Assembly: GCA_022113835.1 (NCBI GenBank)
Contig: JAILWY010000018.1
Coordinates: 16,949,501 to 17,013,500, forward strand
Source: Atopsyche davidsoni
Taxonomy: Eukaryota > Arthropoda > Insecta > Trichoptera > Hydrobiosidae
Length of the DNA: 64,000 bases
Direction: 5' to 3'
Shown one piece after another: positions 1 to 10,524 of the stretch. Each line of letters begins with the position of its first letter. Position 1 is the stretch's first letter. Both the position numbers and the translations under genes were made by a program. The notes beneath the pieces are model-generated. The model worked only from the letters and a program-made list of their open reading frames with translations, searched no databases and was not told the origin of the DNA.

Positions 1-206
1 AACTCGTGCTTATAAACACAAGATGAGCTTTTTTTTAACAACAAATATGAAAAAACGATTGCGACCATTCTTCTAGTAATCTCTCACTCATTTTGGTATT
101 GATATTTAGTGAATCGTTTTTTTACTAAAAGCATGTAGAGTTTTGAGAAAGCTATTATTTGATGTGTTAAAATACTGAAAATCAAAAATTTATTTAAACA
201 TGAAAT

Positions 207-361
207 TCATTATTTTTGACAGAGAGTACTTGGTGGAATTCCATTTTAATATTTTTGAGTAAAATACTTGAGTGATTTTTCACATGTTCGTTTTTATTTG
301 TGACCGGTTTCGCCAACCTTTCACGTTGGCATTATCAAACAAATCTCTGTTTGATAATGGT
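207..361 (-). repeat. Family A dispersed element, short copy
   Basis: This is one of at least five related copies in the window (others at 6.4, 18.3, 25.8 and 45.5 kb). The shared part runs from the 'gagagtacttggtggaattc' region through a hairpin (gccaac / gttggc around 313-334) to 'tttgataatg'. It is flanked by a 10-bp direct repeat, aacatgaaat, at 197-206 and 362-371, which looks like a target-site duplication. There is no coding capacity. I call it minus because the copy at 45.5 kb reads in the opposite sense. The class is not known; 10-bp duplications would fit a Mutator-like or a retroposed element. Confidence 0.75.
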
Positions 362-371
362 AACATGAAAT

Positions 372-3369
372 ATTATTCAATATGGTACAAACGCGTTTTA
401 TCAAAAATACAAATTAAAATGTGTGAGTGCACATTTCACGTTCGCGTTCATCCGTAGATATCTTGGATGCTCCCTTGTTTACTATTTAACAATAATCCCT
501 TATAAAATATTTTTTTATATAATATGATCAGAGCTTCCGCAATTTGTTATACCGCTTTTGAGCACTATTAAAAAAAAGAAATCTCCTCACGAGCACGCGT
601 GAAAGGGGCGTATCTCTTTTGATATATATTAGAATAGCAAGTCCTTTATATTCGGCCTTATTTAATATATTTCTCAGAGGGGAGAACCTAAGAAATAAAT
701 TTCGCGAATTGCCGCGATTTTTTGTTGCATTAATATCAGATATAACCGCTGAGTGCGGAGTGCAGGGCGCGGGCTCTCGCGGTCTAACGGATGGCACATA
801 TGCGCATCGTTTTTTTAAGTTCAGTATAAATTATGGATTCAGAATCTACCAAAAAGAAAACCGACGAAAAAAACATCTCTCTGATGCAAGTACACCGAGA
901 ATTTTTTTGTAAATAACAAGACAATTTTCGGCGGAATAAGTCAGACGAGTAAACAACAAAACAGAGTAGTCTATTGACCAAGAAGTTACGGAAATGTGAG
1001 GTTTCTAGCCAATTGGTTATTCGTATTTGTTGTTCAAATATTTACAAATAATAACATGTCGTGGATAAAGTCAGATATAGTTAAAAGATTTTATCTTCTT
1101 TTTTTATATTAAAATTTGGACAATCTGTTTAAATAGCAAAACTTGTTTAAAACCACTTAACGATATTACTATAATATGATCAGCAAATAAATATTGAAAA
1201 CAACTAATTGAAGTTTATGTTTAATATTAACCTTCAAGTATTTTATGAGAAAAAATCAGATCCAGAAATATATAATAGAAGCCAAATAATTAACACTACT
1301 TTATTATTTTGTATTGAGTATTGAATTCAATTGATCAAATATATTATCCTACTGAAATTTTTACGGATTCTCCTCTTTACATAAAAATACATTTTATTTA
1401 TTACAATTCATAAACAACTATATTATTTTTTTAAATGTCAGTTGCTGGCCAACTAAAGAAATGTATGTATTTTATATCACACTGAAAGTTCGTATTAACT
1501 ACTGGTTATAATATTATTGATTATTTTTATATATTTGAGTCCTACGAAGCATGTCGGGAACAAGTCTCTAAAGACACATTTCCATGGATGATGTTAAAAT
1601 TGGTGAAAATGAAAAAAAACCCCATTTATTTTATTTTATAGCAACATTTTCCAAACGTAGAAACACATATCAATTTGAACGAAAGTAAAAAAGTGTGCAA
1701 TTTTAAGGCCAGTATTAATTTGGGATCGCGATTGGAGCTTTTAAGCACACCTGCTACCTGCCCATCGGGCAATGGGGGCTTCGGAAGAAAACTTTCACAG
1801 TAGTGGATACGTATTCACGAAATGCCGCTTTTTTAAAACGGAATTGAAATTCTCCCTTTAAAATCCTCTGGAATAACGCAGTCCACAATGGTGCTTCCTT
1901 TGTCTCGTGTGTAATAAAACAATACAAAGTTAAACGAAAGGTTTTTACTGTAAAAAAAAATAACATTTTAATTATATACTGTCGGAAGAATCCCTATTGC
2001 GCTATAAATATATTCCGTGAAGCTTACATGAATAAATATTTCCATGAATCATAATATAATAACGATTATGTTTTTATACGTATCTTTTTGTTCAGAACCA
2101 AAAAATCTGCTTGTGTAGTCTGAATTCTTTTCTTCGCTTATTGTGATAACTTTTCTAGAAGATTAAAACTATTAACTCTGGTACTTGTATTTGAAATAAA
2201 ATGAACTAACTTTATATATTAAATCCATTGATGTTAAAGTAGAGAATATAAAACTTAATAAATTGTTAAACGAAACCAAAAGACTCGTTCGTTTTCTTGT
2301 TATTATAAATATTGCTGGCAAATTATTAAAATATTTGTCAAATTTATTTACTTAGAAGCTTTTCTCATGCCATATAATGATAATAATATCAAAATAATCT
2401 ATGCTACAATAATAACGATTAAATATTATTTAACGTTAAAAATAAACATTGAAATAGTTTTTGTGTTTTTTAAAATTATTTTTGAATAATTAGTTTGTAT
2501 CGAGTGATTTATTAATGGTTTCAGTATTTTTTAAATTACTTTTGGTTTGAATTTTGAAACAATGTTGTCTTTGTAAATTGCCTTCGATTGTTGAATCTAG
2601 AAGACATTGTATTTGCGCCCCACAAAATGTTTATAAATTAATTTTAATTATGAGACTGGGGTGTTTCATACAAATTTAATAAGCGAGTCCTGTTTCAAAA
2701 TTGCAAACGAAACTGTCACTTGAGAATTTGATAAATTTACGGTAAAATTCTTTATTTGGGAATAAATTGTGGCTTTTATTACAATTCTGCGTCTAGGTAT
2801 TTACCAGCTGTGGAGATATTAGATTTCGTTAATATTGATCAATTTCTATTATAAAATAATTTTTTTTATAATATCGACGTCAGTATAAAATATAAATATA
2901 TTTACAATATATATTTCATTTAAGAAGCTTAAGAAAAACTATAAATCCCACATGAAAAAGTAAAGAAGTGTCGCTATATATAATATATAACAATTAAGTA
3001 CTATCGTTGATAATCTCTCTTTCTCCGTATTCAATTAACCAGTATTTATCATCATTAAGTGTTGTAATAATGTAAACGTCAATTAAAAAGCAATCGAAAT
3101 CTATCGTAGAACAATAATGCTATAAATCAGAGATACATTTATTTTATACGATACACTAATTATAACTTATTACCAAAATACAACGTCGCACAAAAAACAC
3201 GAAGTCCGAAGTCCTATAAATTATTTTTTAAAAGATTAAAACGAATCAATCGAAAAAATCAGATAAAGGCACTACGGATAAACATCTGCCAAAAAGAAAC
3301 ATTTAATTAACGAAATATATATAAAATAAAATAAAAATATTATACGTATAAGCTCTTTTAGTTTTTCCC
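372..3369. other. AT-rich non-coding stretch, presumably upstream intron or flank
   Basis: Very AT-rich, with stop codons in every frame and no recognisable protein. A short GC-richer patch lies at about 690-815, where two overlapping frames on opposite strands are both short and unlike any family I know. No RNA gene or repeat was recognised. It lies upstream of the first beat exon, so it may be intronic. Confidence 0.5.
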
Positions 3370-3560
3370 AATTGAAAATCAACATAAACGCCAGTGGCCC
3401 ACTTTCCAATCCATAATATGCCAGATGTGCAATCTGCATGGCCGACAGTAACTAAAGCGATCAATTAAATAAACTATCATAGAGAGGAATTATTTTTCCT
3501 TGCACATTCAAAGCAGCGCAGCGGACACAGCTGGCGGGCGGTGCATCCAATTTTATAAGG
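3370..3560. promoter_or_regulatory. GC-richer island, candidate conserved regulatory element
   Basis: This block of complex, unrepetitive sequence stands out against the AT-rich surroundings. It contains an E-box CAGCTG at 3528-3533 and a homeodomain-type 'caattaaat' core. No open frame of note. The regulatory role is inferred only from composition and position upstream of the beat exons. Confidence 0.3.
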
Positions 3561-3644
3561 CTCCACTAACTTTTCGTATAAAATGCAAGCATATATTTAT
3601 TCAATTTATTTATAAATAAAAATATTTATATATATAAATGGCGT

Positions 3645-3759
3645 AGAAAGACCTTGGGACCCATTACACTATTTACCCTTTAAAAACCATGAGACCAACA
3701 TATGCTCAGTAAAATAGTCGCCTACCTCCTCTGAAGACAGGCACTTTTTGAAGAAGAAG

Positions 3760-3761
<2 letters not shown>
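3645..3761 (-). repeat. Family B dispersed repeat, short copy
   Basis: The reverse complement resembles the start of the repeats at 8505-8825 and 41870-42235. The order of shared words is a 'cttcttc' end, 'cagaggaggt', 'gcgactatt', then 'catggttttt', then 'gggtccc'. Only about 115 bp is kept here. The TA microsatellite abuts one end, as often seen at the ends of retroposed repeats. Family not identified. Confidence 0.65.

Positions 3762-3815
<54 letters not shown>
3762..3815. repeat. (TA)n microsatellite
   Basis: An uninterrupted TA dinucleotide run of about 27 units directly adjoining the family B copy. Length is likely to be polymorphic. Confidence 0.97.
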
Positions 3816-3819
<4 letters not shown>

Positions 3820-4719
3820 CGTGTCAAAAGGATCGCATTTCACTGGTATTTGAAACCATGGCAGCAGCAGTCACCCTTAAAATCCCGTATTTTTCATCTC
3901 AACCGTTGGCTTATGCCCGAACACTATGACGCAAGGGTCTGCAATGTTGAGAGTCCAGTTGACGATGTCTACTTTTCTTTCATTTTTTTTTCCATATTAT
4001 TATATCATATATATAGATTTTAAAAAGCTTTAAAATCATCAGAAAAAGAAAATAATCAAATTGCAAATAAAGGTATATATGTGTTTTCTAGTAATGTAGT
4101 TTTATAAATAAATCACGAATTGTACATTGTCTATGAATTTCGTTAAAGTTTATGTTCTAGATTATCTAAAAAACCGGTTTACGATTTAACTGTAATGTTA
4201 CTCAATCTGATACCTAAGGCTGTTTAAAGCGAGTTTGAGTGTTTAGCTATCTATCGCATGGCGTGGAAATGAACCATTTGAACAATCTGAATTAAGCAGG
4301 GTAGGCTGGAAGTTAAGGACCGAGCTAGGTGTCGGGATGAAACAGTCGGGGTACAGGAGTGTTGAGGGGTGACTGATGTTCCCCGAAACGTGTTTTCCCG
4401 CGAGGTAGTCAAGAGTGCTTTGCATTTAAACATTTTAATCGTATTTTTAACGATTATTTTAATATTCTTTAAAGTAAAGGAGTATAAAAAGTTTGTTAGA
4501 ACAAAAATCGTTGGTTAGCATTAGCAGATTTTTGATCGATAATTCCATGGTTCGATTCGCGTCTAGAAAAAAACGAATTCCAAAATGATGTTGTTCGGCA
4601 CATGCTTGTTTCAGTTTAGTCGAAGACGATTTACAAATAATATAATATTACATTGAATAAAAATTCTTTTCAATTTAATATCTGTAAGACAGAGTAAATA
4701 ATTTATAGAATTACTAATA
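3816..4719. other. Non-coding stretch with one GC-richer patch
   Basis: No gene recognised. A moderately GC-rich patch lies at about 4240-4425. Two short overlapping minus-strand frames there (60 residues each) have no recognisable features and are treated as chance frames. Confidence 0.4.
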
Positions 4720-5290
4720 CAGTATGGGTGTGCCCTTACGAAAAGCCGATTCGCTCCGGTGTGCTGATGATATGGTTTGCAAGTACCCGGAGAGCTGATG
4801 AAGTAACCTCGCTAAACCGTTTGGATTTTAATATACCGATACTAAAACGAGTTTCGAAAAACTCTGCTTAAAAATAGCAACCGGCGATCAAACCGTTTTA
4901 TGATTGTAATAAATAACGTATAAGTTTCCCTTCTCCCATAAACTGCTAAACTAAAACAACATTGAACGTCGGCGCAGAGGGGATATAAAAAAACTCTGAT
5001 AAAACATAATCCGGCTTAGGACACAATGGAAAACTTCAGATCCGATATAATCACAACTGGAAAAAGACAGACGCCAAACCTCAGGGGTGGGGGCATAAAT
5101 TACGAGCAGAGACCCTTTTTCATATCAAAATCTGGTCCCCTTCCGGATTCCCGGGCGCACCGTCGCCGGACCGCGCAGCCCGATAGACGCTTATTTATTT
5201 TCCAATAATGGATCGTGAAGTATTTCGCCATTTCCTCCCCCGCCGCACCCCGTCTCCTCGCGAGGGGATGGCTCTGCGTGGGTTGTATAT
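4720..5290. promoter_or_regulatory. GC-richer island pair, candidate regulatory sequence
   Basis: Two patches (about 4725-4830 and 4960-5290) of complex sequence. The second contains a K50-homeodomain-type word, TAATCC, at 5008-5013 within a GATA-like context. A 60-residue frame from 5026 is not recognisable and is probably chance. The role is inferred from composition only. Confidence 0.3.
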
Positions 5291-6424
5291 ATTTTAGGCG
5301 AACTGTTTTGAGTAGTCAATAAAAATGTTATATAGAGAGAGGCTCTAGGCCGTTAAAATACTCGTAAATATTTTATCGAACGCTGTGCATTAAAACAATA
5401 AACTAAAAATTAGCATAGACGTTTGAGTGTTTTTTAATTTAGTGGATTATTTCTATTTTTGACTAACGATTTACTGTTGACTCACAATAATCAACTGAAG
5501 ATAAAGCCAAAATTTTCCAGATACATAATATTTTTGGCATTTGAAATGCGGATAATTTGTTTTTTTTTTAAACTAACAAACCATCATTTCGAATCAAGTA
5601 ATCAATACATCGTTTCCACCCTCAAATCTTATACAATATAAAGATAAACATATAAAAAAATGATTTCATCGAATGTCGTATTCCATACAGAATATTTATT
5701 ATGATAAATATGCTATTCTTATAATGTTTAGCAAAAAATGTTAAATAGAAGTACGTGAACAAAATTACAGATAGTGACTTTTTGTTCGCTCTAAGGTTAC
5801 CTTCTCCGGGCTGCGTACGTAAAAGGTTTGTCATTTAAAAGGTTCAAGTGCAGGTCAGAGATTTATATTTGCCGACTTGGAAATACGTCTTACTTATATT
5901 CTAAAGAATCGGTTCTTCAACCGTTATTTGGATGTTAGAGTAGGCCCATATGTAAGGCAAGAATAAAAACGTCAAGCTCTTAGGATTCCTGAAGCATTAA
6001 GGGTAATTCGGTTACGATTGTACTTACATATATACTTTGACATAAAAATAGAATCGTACGGTTTTAATGAAACATGGCGGTCGTCTTATGCATTCCTAAT
6101 TGTTTACATTGTCATAGATCTCCAATGTTTTTTTTTTTTGATGATTCGATTCTATTGACGAATTTCGTCTTATCTTTAATAAAAAATAAAAATTATAGTA
6201 AATATGTTTTGTAATCGATTTCAATAATTTTATAACCGAAACATAGTATCTTTATGCTTATTCTAATTATGAGACCTTCTTAATGATATAATAGTAATTA
6301 TTATAACGCTTCAAGGATTTTTGAAAAAAGACATGCACATGAGAATCTATGGGTACATATGAAAAAATATGATTGTTTTATTTCGCTAATGGGAAGTTAG
6401 TAATGTGGAGTACATATTCAACTT
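5291..6424. other. AT-rich non-coding stretch
   Basis: No gene, RNA or repeat could be supported. Only short chance reading frames are present. Confidence 0.5.
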
Positions 6425-6434
6425 ATGAATAATG

Positions 6435-6674
6435 AAAATCAATATTTTTGACAGAGAGTACTTGGTGGAATTCCATTTTAATATTTTTGAATAAAATACT
6501 TGAGTGATTTTCCACATTTTCGTTTTTATTAGTGACCGGTTTTGCCAACCTTTCACGTTGGCATTATCAACTTATACTCTGTTTGATAATGCCAACGTGA
6601 AAGATTGGCGAAACCGGTCATTAATAAAAACGAAAATGTGGAAAATCACTCAAGTGTTTTATTAAAAAATATTA
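6435..6674. repeat. Family A element, palindromic copy
   Basis: A left arm ending at about 6570 and a right arm starting at about 6582 are inverted copies of each other over roughly 90 bp. They flank a short 'cttatactctg' centre, so the transcript or single strand would fold into a long hairpin. Each arm contains the family A words (confirmed by the 0.2 and 45.5 kb copies). A 10-bp direct repeat, atgaataatg, lies at 6425-6434 and 6675-6684, a good target-site duplication. It lies about 170 bp upstream of the beat exon acceptor. Confidence 0.85.
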
Positions 6675-6846
6675 ATGAATAATGGTTTATTACTTCTATT
6701 GTTATTGTATATAAAAGGTAAGTATAAAGTGATTCAACTCTCTTTAGTGCCTACACGATGAGAAGGTAAATTTAAGCGTATTTTTTAGTTTTTAAAGTGA
6801 CATTTCGCAATCCATCATAACGGCTGGGTACTTTGTCTGTCCGCAG

Positions 6847-6980
6847 AGCTGCCAGAGTTCGCGCCGGAGATCGTCTCGAACAAGAGCCGCGTGGCTGTGG
6901 GGGACTCCGTGCAGGCGGACTGCGTGGCCTCCCCCGCCTACCCCCCAGCCAACCTCACCTGGCTCCTCAACAACAGACCC
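6847..6980 (+). CDS. Beaten path family protein, exon encoding first half of an Ig domain
   Basis: Internal exon of a beaten path (Beat) family protein. These are secreted or membrane-tethered Ig-superfamily proteins that act in arthropod motor-axon guidance as partners of Sidestep proteins. The acceptor follows a pyrimidine-containing tract ending ccgcag at 6846; the donor is gtgagt at 6981. After two bases of a split codon it reads 44 residues, LPEFAPEIV...DSVQADC...PPANLTWLLNNRP. It contains the B-strand Cys, the N-L-T glycosylation sequon, the C-strand Trp and the 'PPAxLTW' signature typical of the second Beat Ig domain. The exon ends on a complete codon, matching the frame of the exon at 10525. 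The paralogue cannot be assigned. No start codon, signal peptide or first Ig domain is visible here; upstream exons lie outside or were missed. Confidence 0.85.
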
Positions 6981-7082
6981 GTGAGTATTGTCCCTCGACT
7001 AACGCTTATCTACCCCAACGTAACAACCTGTGAAAACACCATTTACGCTTTGCATTCTAGTGGCATTTTGAAATTATACGCA

Positions 7083-7160
7083 CCCCCCCCCCCCCCTACA
7101 CACACACACACACTCATATGTATATATCTATAATAATAATATCCACTGTGTGTGTGTGTA
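7083..7160. repeat. Simple repeats: poly-C, (CA)n and (TG)n
   Basis: A run of 14 C at 7083-7096 is followed by (AC)n to about 7113 and, after a short gap, (TG)n at 7147-7160. All lie within the intron between the two beat exons. The CA and TG tracts are mutually complementary and could pair. Confidence 0.95.
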
Positions 7161-7499
7161 TCTATGTTTCATTTTTTTTTATTTATTGGTTCTCTATAGA
7201 ATATCTTAAAAGATACAACGCTGATTTTTTGCATGTTAGTTCAGTAAGTTTTTCCGCAGTTATGTGCCGAATTTCATGATGATAGGATAATATTTAATAA
7301 AATATGCTTTAGTGAGTTTCAATATGTACGAATTATAGAATTCTGTGGTTCACCGCAAGAATTTCAAATTTAGAATTTTTATAAATAAACAAATTTTGAT
7401 GCTTCTTAAAAGTTTCCAGTTTATGTCAGCTTGACACAAGTACTAATATTATTTTTTTATCGAAATTGCATTAGAAATTATTAATCACATCATTAATAA

Positions 7500-7812
7500 C
7501 TCAAAATGCCTCCTAAAAAATAACACCGTCTACGCACAGAAAACGTAATTCAAAAAGAATTGCACAATTGAACGTGATAAAGACTGCATCAAATAAAGAA
7601 CAGTGCAGTGAAAGTGATGCGTTGTTTGGGACACGAAATGTGACAGAAATGTCAAGCAATGAATTGAAAGGAAAACGTGTGCAGCGTCTTCTTAAAATTC
7701 GAGTACCCAGCTATTCGAGTATACAGCCAAACACTATTGCATCGTTCATTGAATACGTCATTCTGCGACGGGCTACATTACTAGTACATAAATTAGTAAT
7801 AAAAATCTTGTG
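7500..7812 (+). pseudogene. Possible decayed transposon coding fragment
   Basis: A more coding-like patch inside the beat intron. An 81-residue frame (from 7568) is rich in Lys, Ser, Asn and Glu, with no recognised domain. In another frame a preceding 'MPPKK' at about 7506 is interrupted at once by a stop. A charged start of this kind occurs in some Helitron-associated and other insect transposon proteins, but the similarity is from impression only. It could equally be a chance frame. Confidence 0.2.
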
Positions 7813-8504
7813 ATAATTTTTATGTCTAAATGGCTGATAATTTTACATAATATTTTATATATTTAAATTGTATTTACTACGCTAATATTATACGAATGCA
7901 AACTCAATATCTCTACGGGTATTTTCTTTGAATTATTCTATTTCTCATACATTTTTATAAGGCGTGTCGTTGCCCGCCCCGAGGAGCTCTCTCACAATAG
8001 CTGTTTTCTTGAATTCGTTGTTTTATAGTCGCCGGTTATGGGCAGTACCTTATCTAGCGACGGTTCACACATCGGACTGCCATTTGTCTTCCTATGCTTC
8101 CAATTTGTTTGCTGTCAGATGTGCTATTCAGTTTCGCGATGCAGAAGTACGTACCCACCGCCCGGGCGTGTGCCAAGAACCCTCTGCGCTTCGGCGTAAA
8201 CTACAATTTATATATTTCACAATATTTGAAGCGATGCATTTACTGCTAGTAAATTCATTTTGCACCGACGTTTATACAAATTAGGTTTTATGCAGTTTTG
8301 AAAAAGCCGAAATGACACATGATTGTGTTCTTTTGATAAACGAGGTTTGTCATATATTTATTGATATTACTTGAATGTATGTTGATATTAAACTGTTATA
8401 TTTTTTCAACATAAAAAATATATTACAAACTGCAACCAATGTTTTTTTTCGTGTCGTAATCGTTTCATACAAAATGTTGAGCTTCTTAAATAAGTACTCT
8501 CTTC
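7813..8504. other. Intronic non-coding sequence
   Basis: Between the beat exons. A moderately GC-richer patch lies at 7960-8210; its 106-residue frame has no recognisable features. No RNA gene or known repeat seen. Confidence 0.45.
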
Positions 8505-8825
8505 TTCATAAAGCACATCTGCTCAGAGGAGGTTAGCGACTATTTCACTAAGTTTATACTTATACTGAGCCAGCGTTCATGGTTTTCTAAGGAAAAAATA
8601 GTGTAGTGGGTCCCCGAGTCCTTTTACACAGCAGTATTGGTGCTGTTTAGATCTGATACTCCTTCTGCAGAATGCTACAGAAACAATAGCACGTACTTCC
8701 AGAATACATTCCTCCACAATCATTCCATGTCCACTACTCTATTACCGATCTTTTGCACCCGCTCAGGGTATAGAATAGCAGTCATGCACAAGCAACACGA
8801 ATACGGAGGAAATAAGCACTGAAGA
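8505..8825 (+). repeat. Family B dispersed repeat, longer copy
   Basis: It shares a long ordered series of words with 41870-42235: 'cagagg(a/t)ggtt', 'gccag(c/t)gttcatggtttt', 'agatctgatactc(c/t)ttctgcag', 'gctacagaaacaata', then 'cgctcagggta(t/c)agaat'. A shorter inverted copy is at 3645-3761. Copies are clearly diverged, so this is an old family. It has no long open frame and no terminal inverted repeats that I can see. It may be the 3' end of a LINE, or a SINE. Confidence 0.8.
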
Positions 8826-8919
8826 TAAACAAATGTAAATAAGTTTATGCTATTATATACAGTTATTATGCATTGTATTATTGCTTTAATATCGGCAGCG
8901 AAACAATGAGCGAACACCC

Positions 8920-9064
8920 GCGAAAAATTCTAATAGGTGTGCAATGCACCGAGAGCTCGTAGGCAACAATCGCGAGTCGGCCCGGAGCGCTGAGGGGCGT
9001 GCTCCCGTGACGTCATGGGGCCGCGGCGGCCGCTGCAGCGCCGCGACGCTAATGGTTGTTTATT
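8920..9064. promoter_or_regulatory. GC-rich island with CRE palindrome
   Basis: A strongly GC-rich block inside the beat intron. It contains the perfect CRE/ATF palindrome TGACGTCA at 9008-9015, followed by 'ggccgcggcggccgctgcag'. It runs into the C-rich tract at 9065. It could be an intronic enhancer or an alternative promoter; no initiator or TATA element is obvious. Confidence 0.35.
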
Positions 9065-9160
9065 GTGCCCCCCCCCCGCACCCCTCACCCCGCGCCCCAC
9101 GCCCCGCGCCCCCCGCCCCGCGCCCCGCGCCCCGCGCCCTCGCCCCGCCACCTCGCTAGG
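9065..9160. repeat. C-rich low-complexity tract, G-quadruplex-prone on the minus strand
   Basis: About 95 bp made of runs of three or more C separated by short 'g', 'gcg', 'ca' or 'ta' spacers, roughly a dozen runs. On the minus strand this gives many consecutive G-runs with loops of one to three bases, the textbook arrangement for G-quadruplexes. The reading frames through it (Pro/Arg/Ala or Gly/Arg/Ala repeats) are compositional artefacts. Confidence 0.9.
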
Positions 9161-9820
9161 TGCGCTTAGCGCTTGTTACGCCTCTTAACCGACCTAATAA
9201 AATATACAAAAGCCGTAACGAAATAGCGCTCTTAGCCGCCTCTTAACAATGGAAAATTAAAATTTACCGATTTCTTTCTTATGTCTGATGATAATGCAGT
9301 GCAGTAGGAGGGTGAGAAAACAACATTTTGCTTTTTGATAAAACAGAGACATCTTATTTTTAGACAGCTACACGAACAAACAGAAAATAAAATAAAATAA
9401 TTTTTTGTTTTAAACAATAAAAAAAAATCACTACATAATTATTTTATTTAACTTATTCGTATTTTTGTGTAAACAATATGTTTTTAGGTAATCGATTGCA
9501 CATCTTTTTCTAGATACAAATATGTATAAAACCCATACCATCACGGCTTAGCTCTATGTATAATTTAACCACTGCGGCTCACAAGCGAGTGAAACTGATG
9601 GACTTAGAAACTACACGAGATAAATCTGCTTTTTGTTTATACATTTAAATTTAAATTCTTGCTCAGCAACAGAGTAACGGTAGTTAAAGTAGATATTCTA
9701 AATGTGAATCGATTACTTCAAAGCATATTATATTATATTATTGATTTTTTGTGAAGACCGTCTCACAGGAAGTACGATTTTGCCTATACAGGTTTTATTG
9801 ATTGATAATGATTAACTACG
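9161..9820. other. AT-rich intronic sequence
   Basis: No gene or repeat could be supported between the GC-rich tract and the tRNA-like palindrome. Confidence 0.45.
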
Positions 9821-9920
9821 AAAATATCATCGTGATTTGTGTGGGATTCGAACCGAATGCACCGGCCATGTAAGCTTGGGGATGTGGGTTCGAATCCCAC
9901 ACAAATCACGATGATATTTT
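9821..9920 (+). repeat. tRNA-like palindromic element, copy 1
   Basis: Two perfectly complementary 34-bp arms (9821-9854 and 9887-9920) flank a 32-base spacer. The right arm holds a perfect B box, GGTTCGAATCC, with the T-arm 'gtggg/cccac'. The spacer keeps 'gcaccggccat' and 'aagcttgggga', shared with the copies at 39.7 and 40.1 kb. The left arm duplicates the T-arm in inverse orientation, replacing the D-arm half of the tRNA-like core. It is therefore not a working tRNA gene. Imperfect inverted repeats (taatg/cattatca) continue outside it. Confidence 0.85.
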
Positions 9921-10029
9921 TCTGAGAGTTTCTTAAATCAATTTTCAATATTTGAAAAAATATATTTAATCATTATCATATTATATTACATAACCCTTTA
10001 GTTTTTTTATTAATATCAGTCAAAACACT

Positions 10030-10280
10030 GTATACTGTAAATCAAAGCGTGCGCGGGTGCAGTCACTCAATAAAGTTTGGGGACCATCAACGAGGCTGAC
10101 TGTCGTTGGTGGATGTAGGGCCGGGCCGCCTGGGCATTGCCCTCTCGCGATGCGGCCCGAAGCCATGTCGGGAGTTCTCCACCTTGTTAGCCCAGAGTGA
10201 AGATTCGGTTCACAGCTGGTCGATAATAGAGCACACCAGTGCTCATGTGAATTGCAAAAGAGCTTTATTTTCAACGGGAG
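10030..10280. promoter_or_regulatory. GC-richer intronic island upstream of beat exon
   Basis: Complex, unrepetitive sequence about 250 bp upstream of the exon acceptor at 10524. It includes CAGCTG in 'cacagctgg' and a GC-rich 'gggccgggccgcctggg'. Overlapping frames on both strands have no recognisable product. A role as intronic enhancer is inferred from composition. Confidence 0.3.
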
Positions 10281-10524
10281 ATAGTACGTATTTACTATCT
10301 TCGCAACAGATATAATAAGTATTTATAGTATGTCTATGCGTCGTTTTCTAGATAGTGCATGTGCTGTGAATATCTAAATGGGATGGGGGTGAAAAATTAT
10401 AAAGTACAGTAGCGGATCATACACAGCATACTGCATAACGACTTGATGAGCTCATTAAAAATAATTTATTTGGTTTAGCACAAAATTCATGCATATGTAT
10501 TATTTTTTTAATATATTTTTTCAG

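Noticed and set aside
8930..9159. Gly/Arg-rich or Pro-rich short proteins
   Set aside because: Translation of the C-rich tract; purely compositional.
9881..9910. Functional tRNA gene suggested by a perfect B box
   Set aside because: The A-box half is replaced by an inverted T-arm and no cloverleaf can form; it is part of a palindromic repeat.
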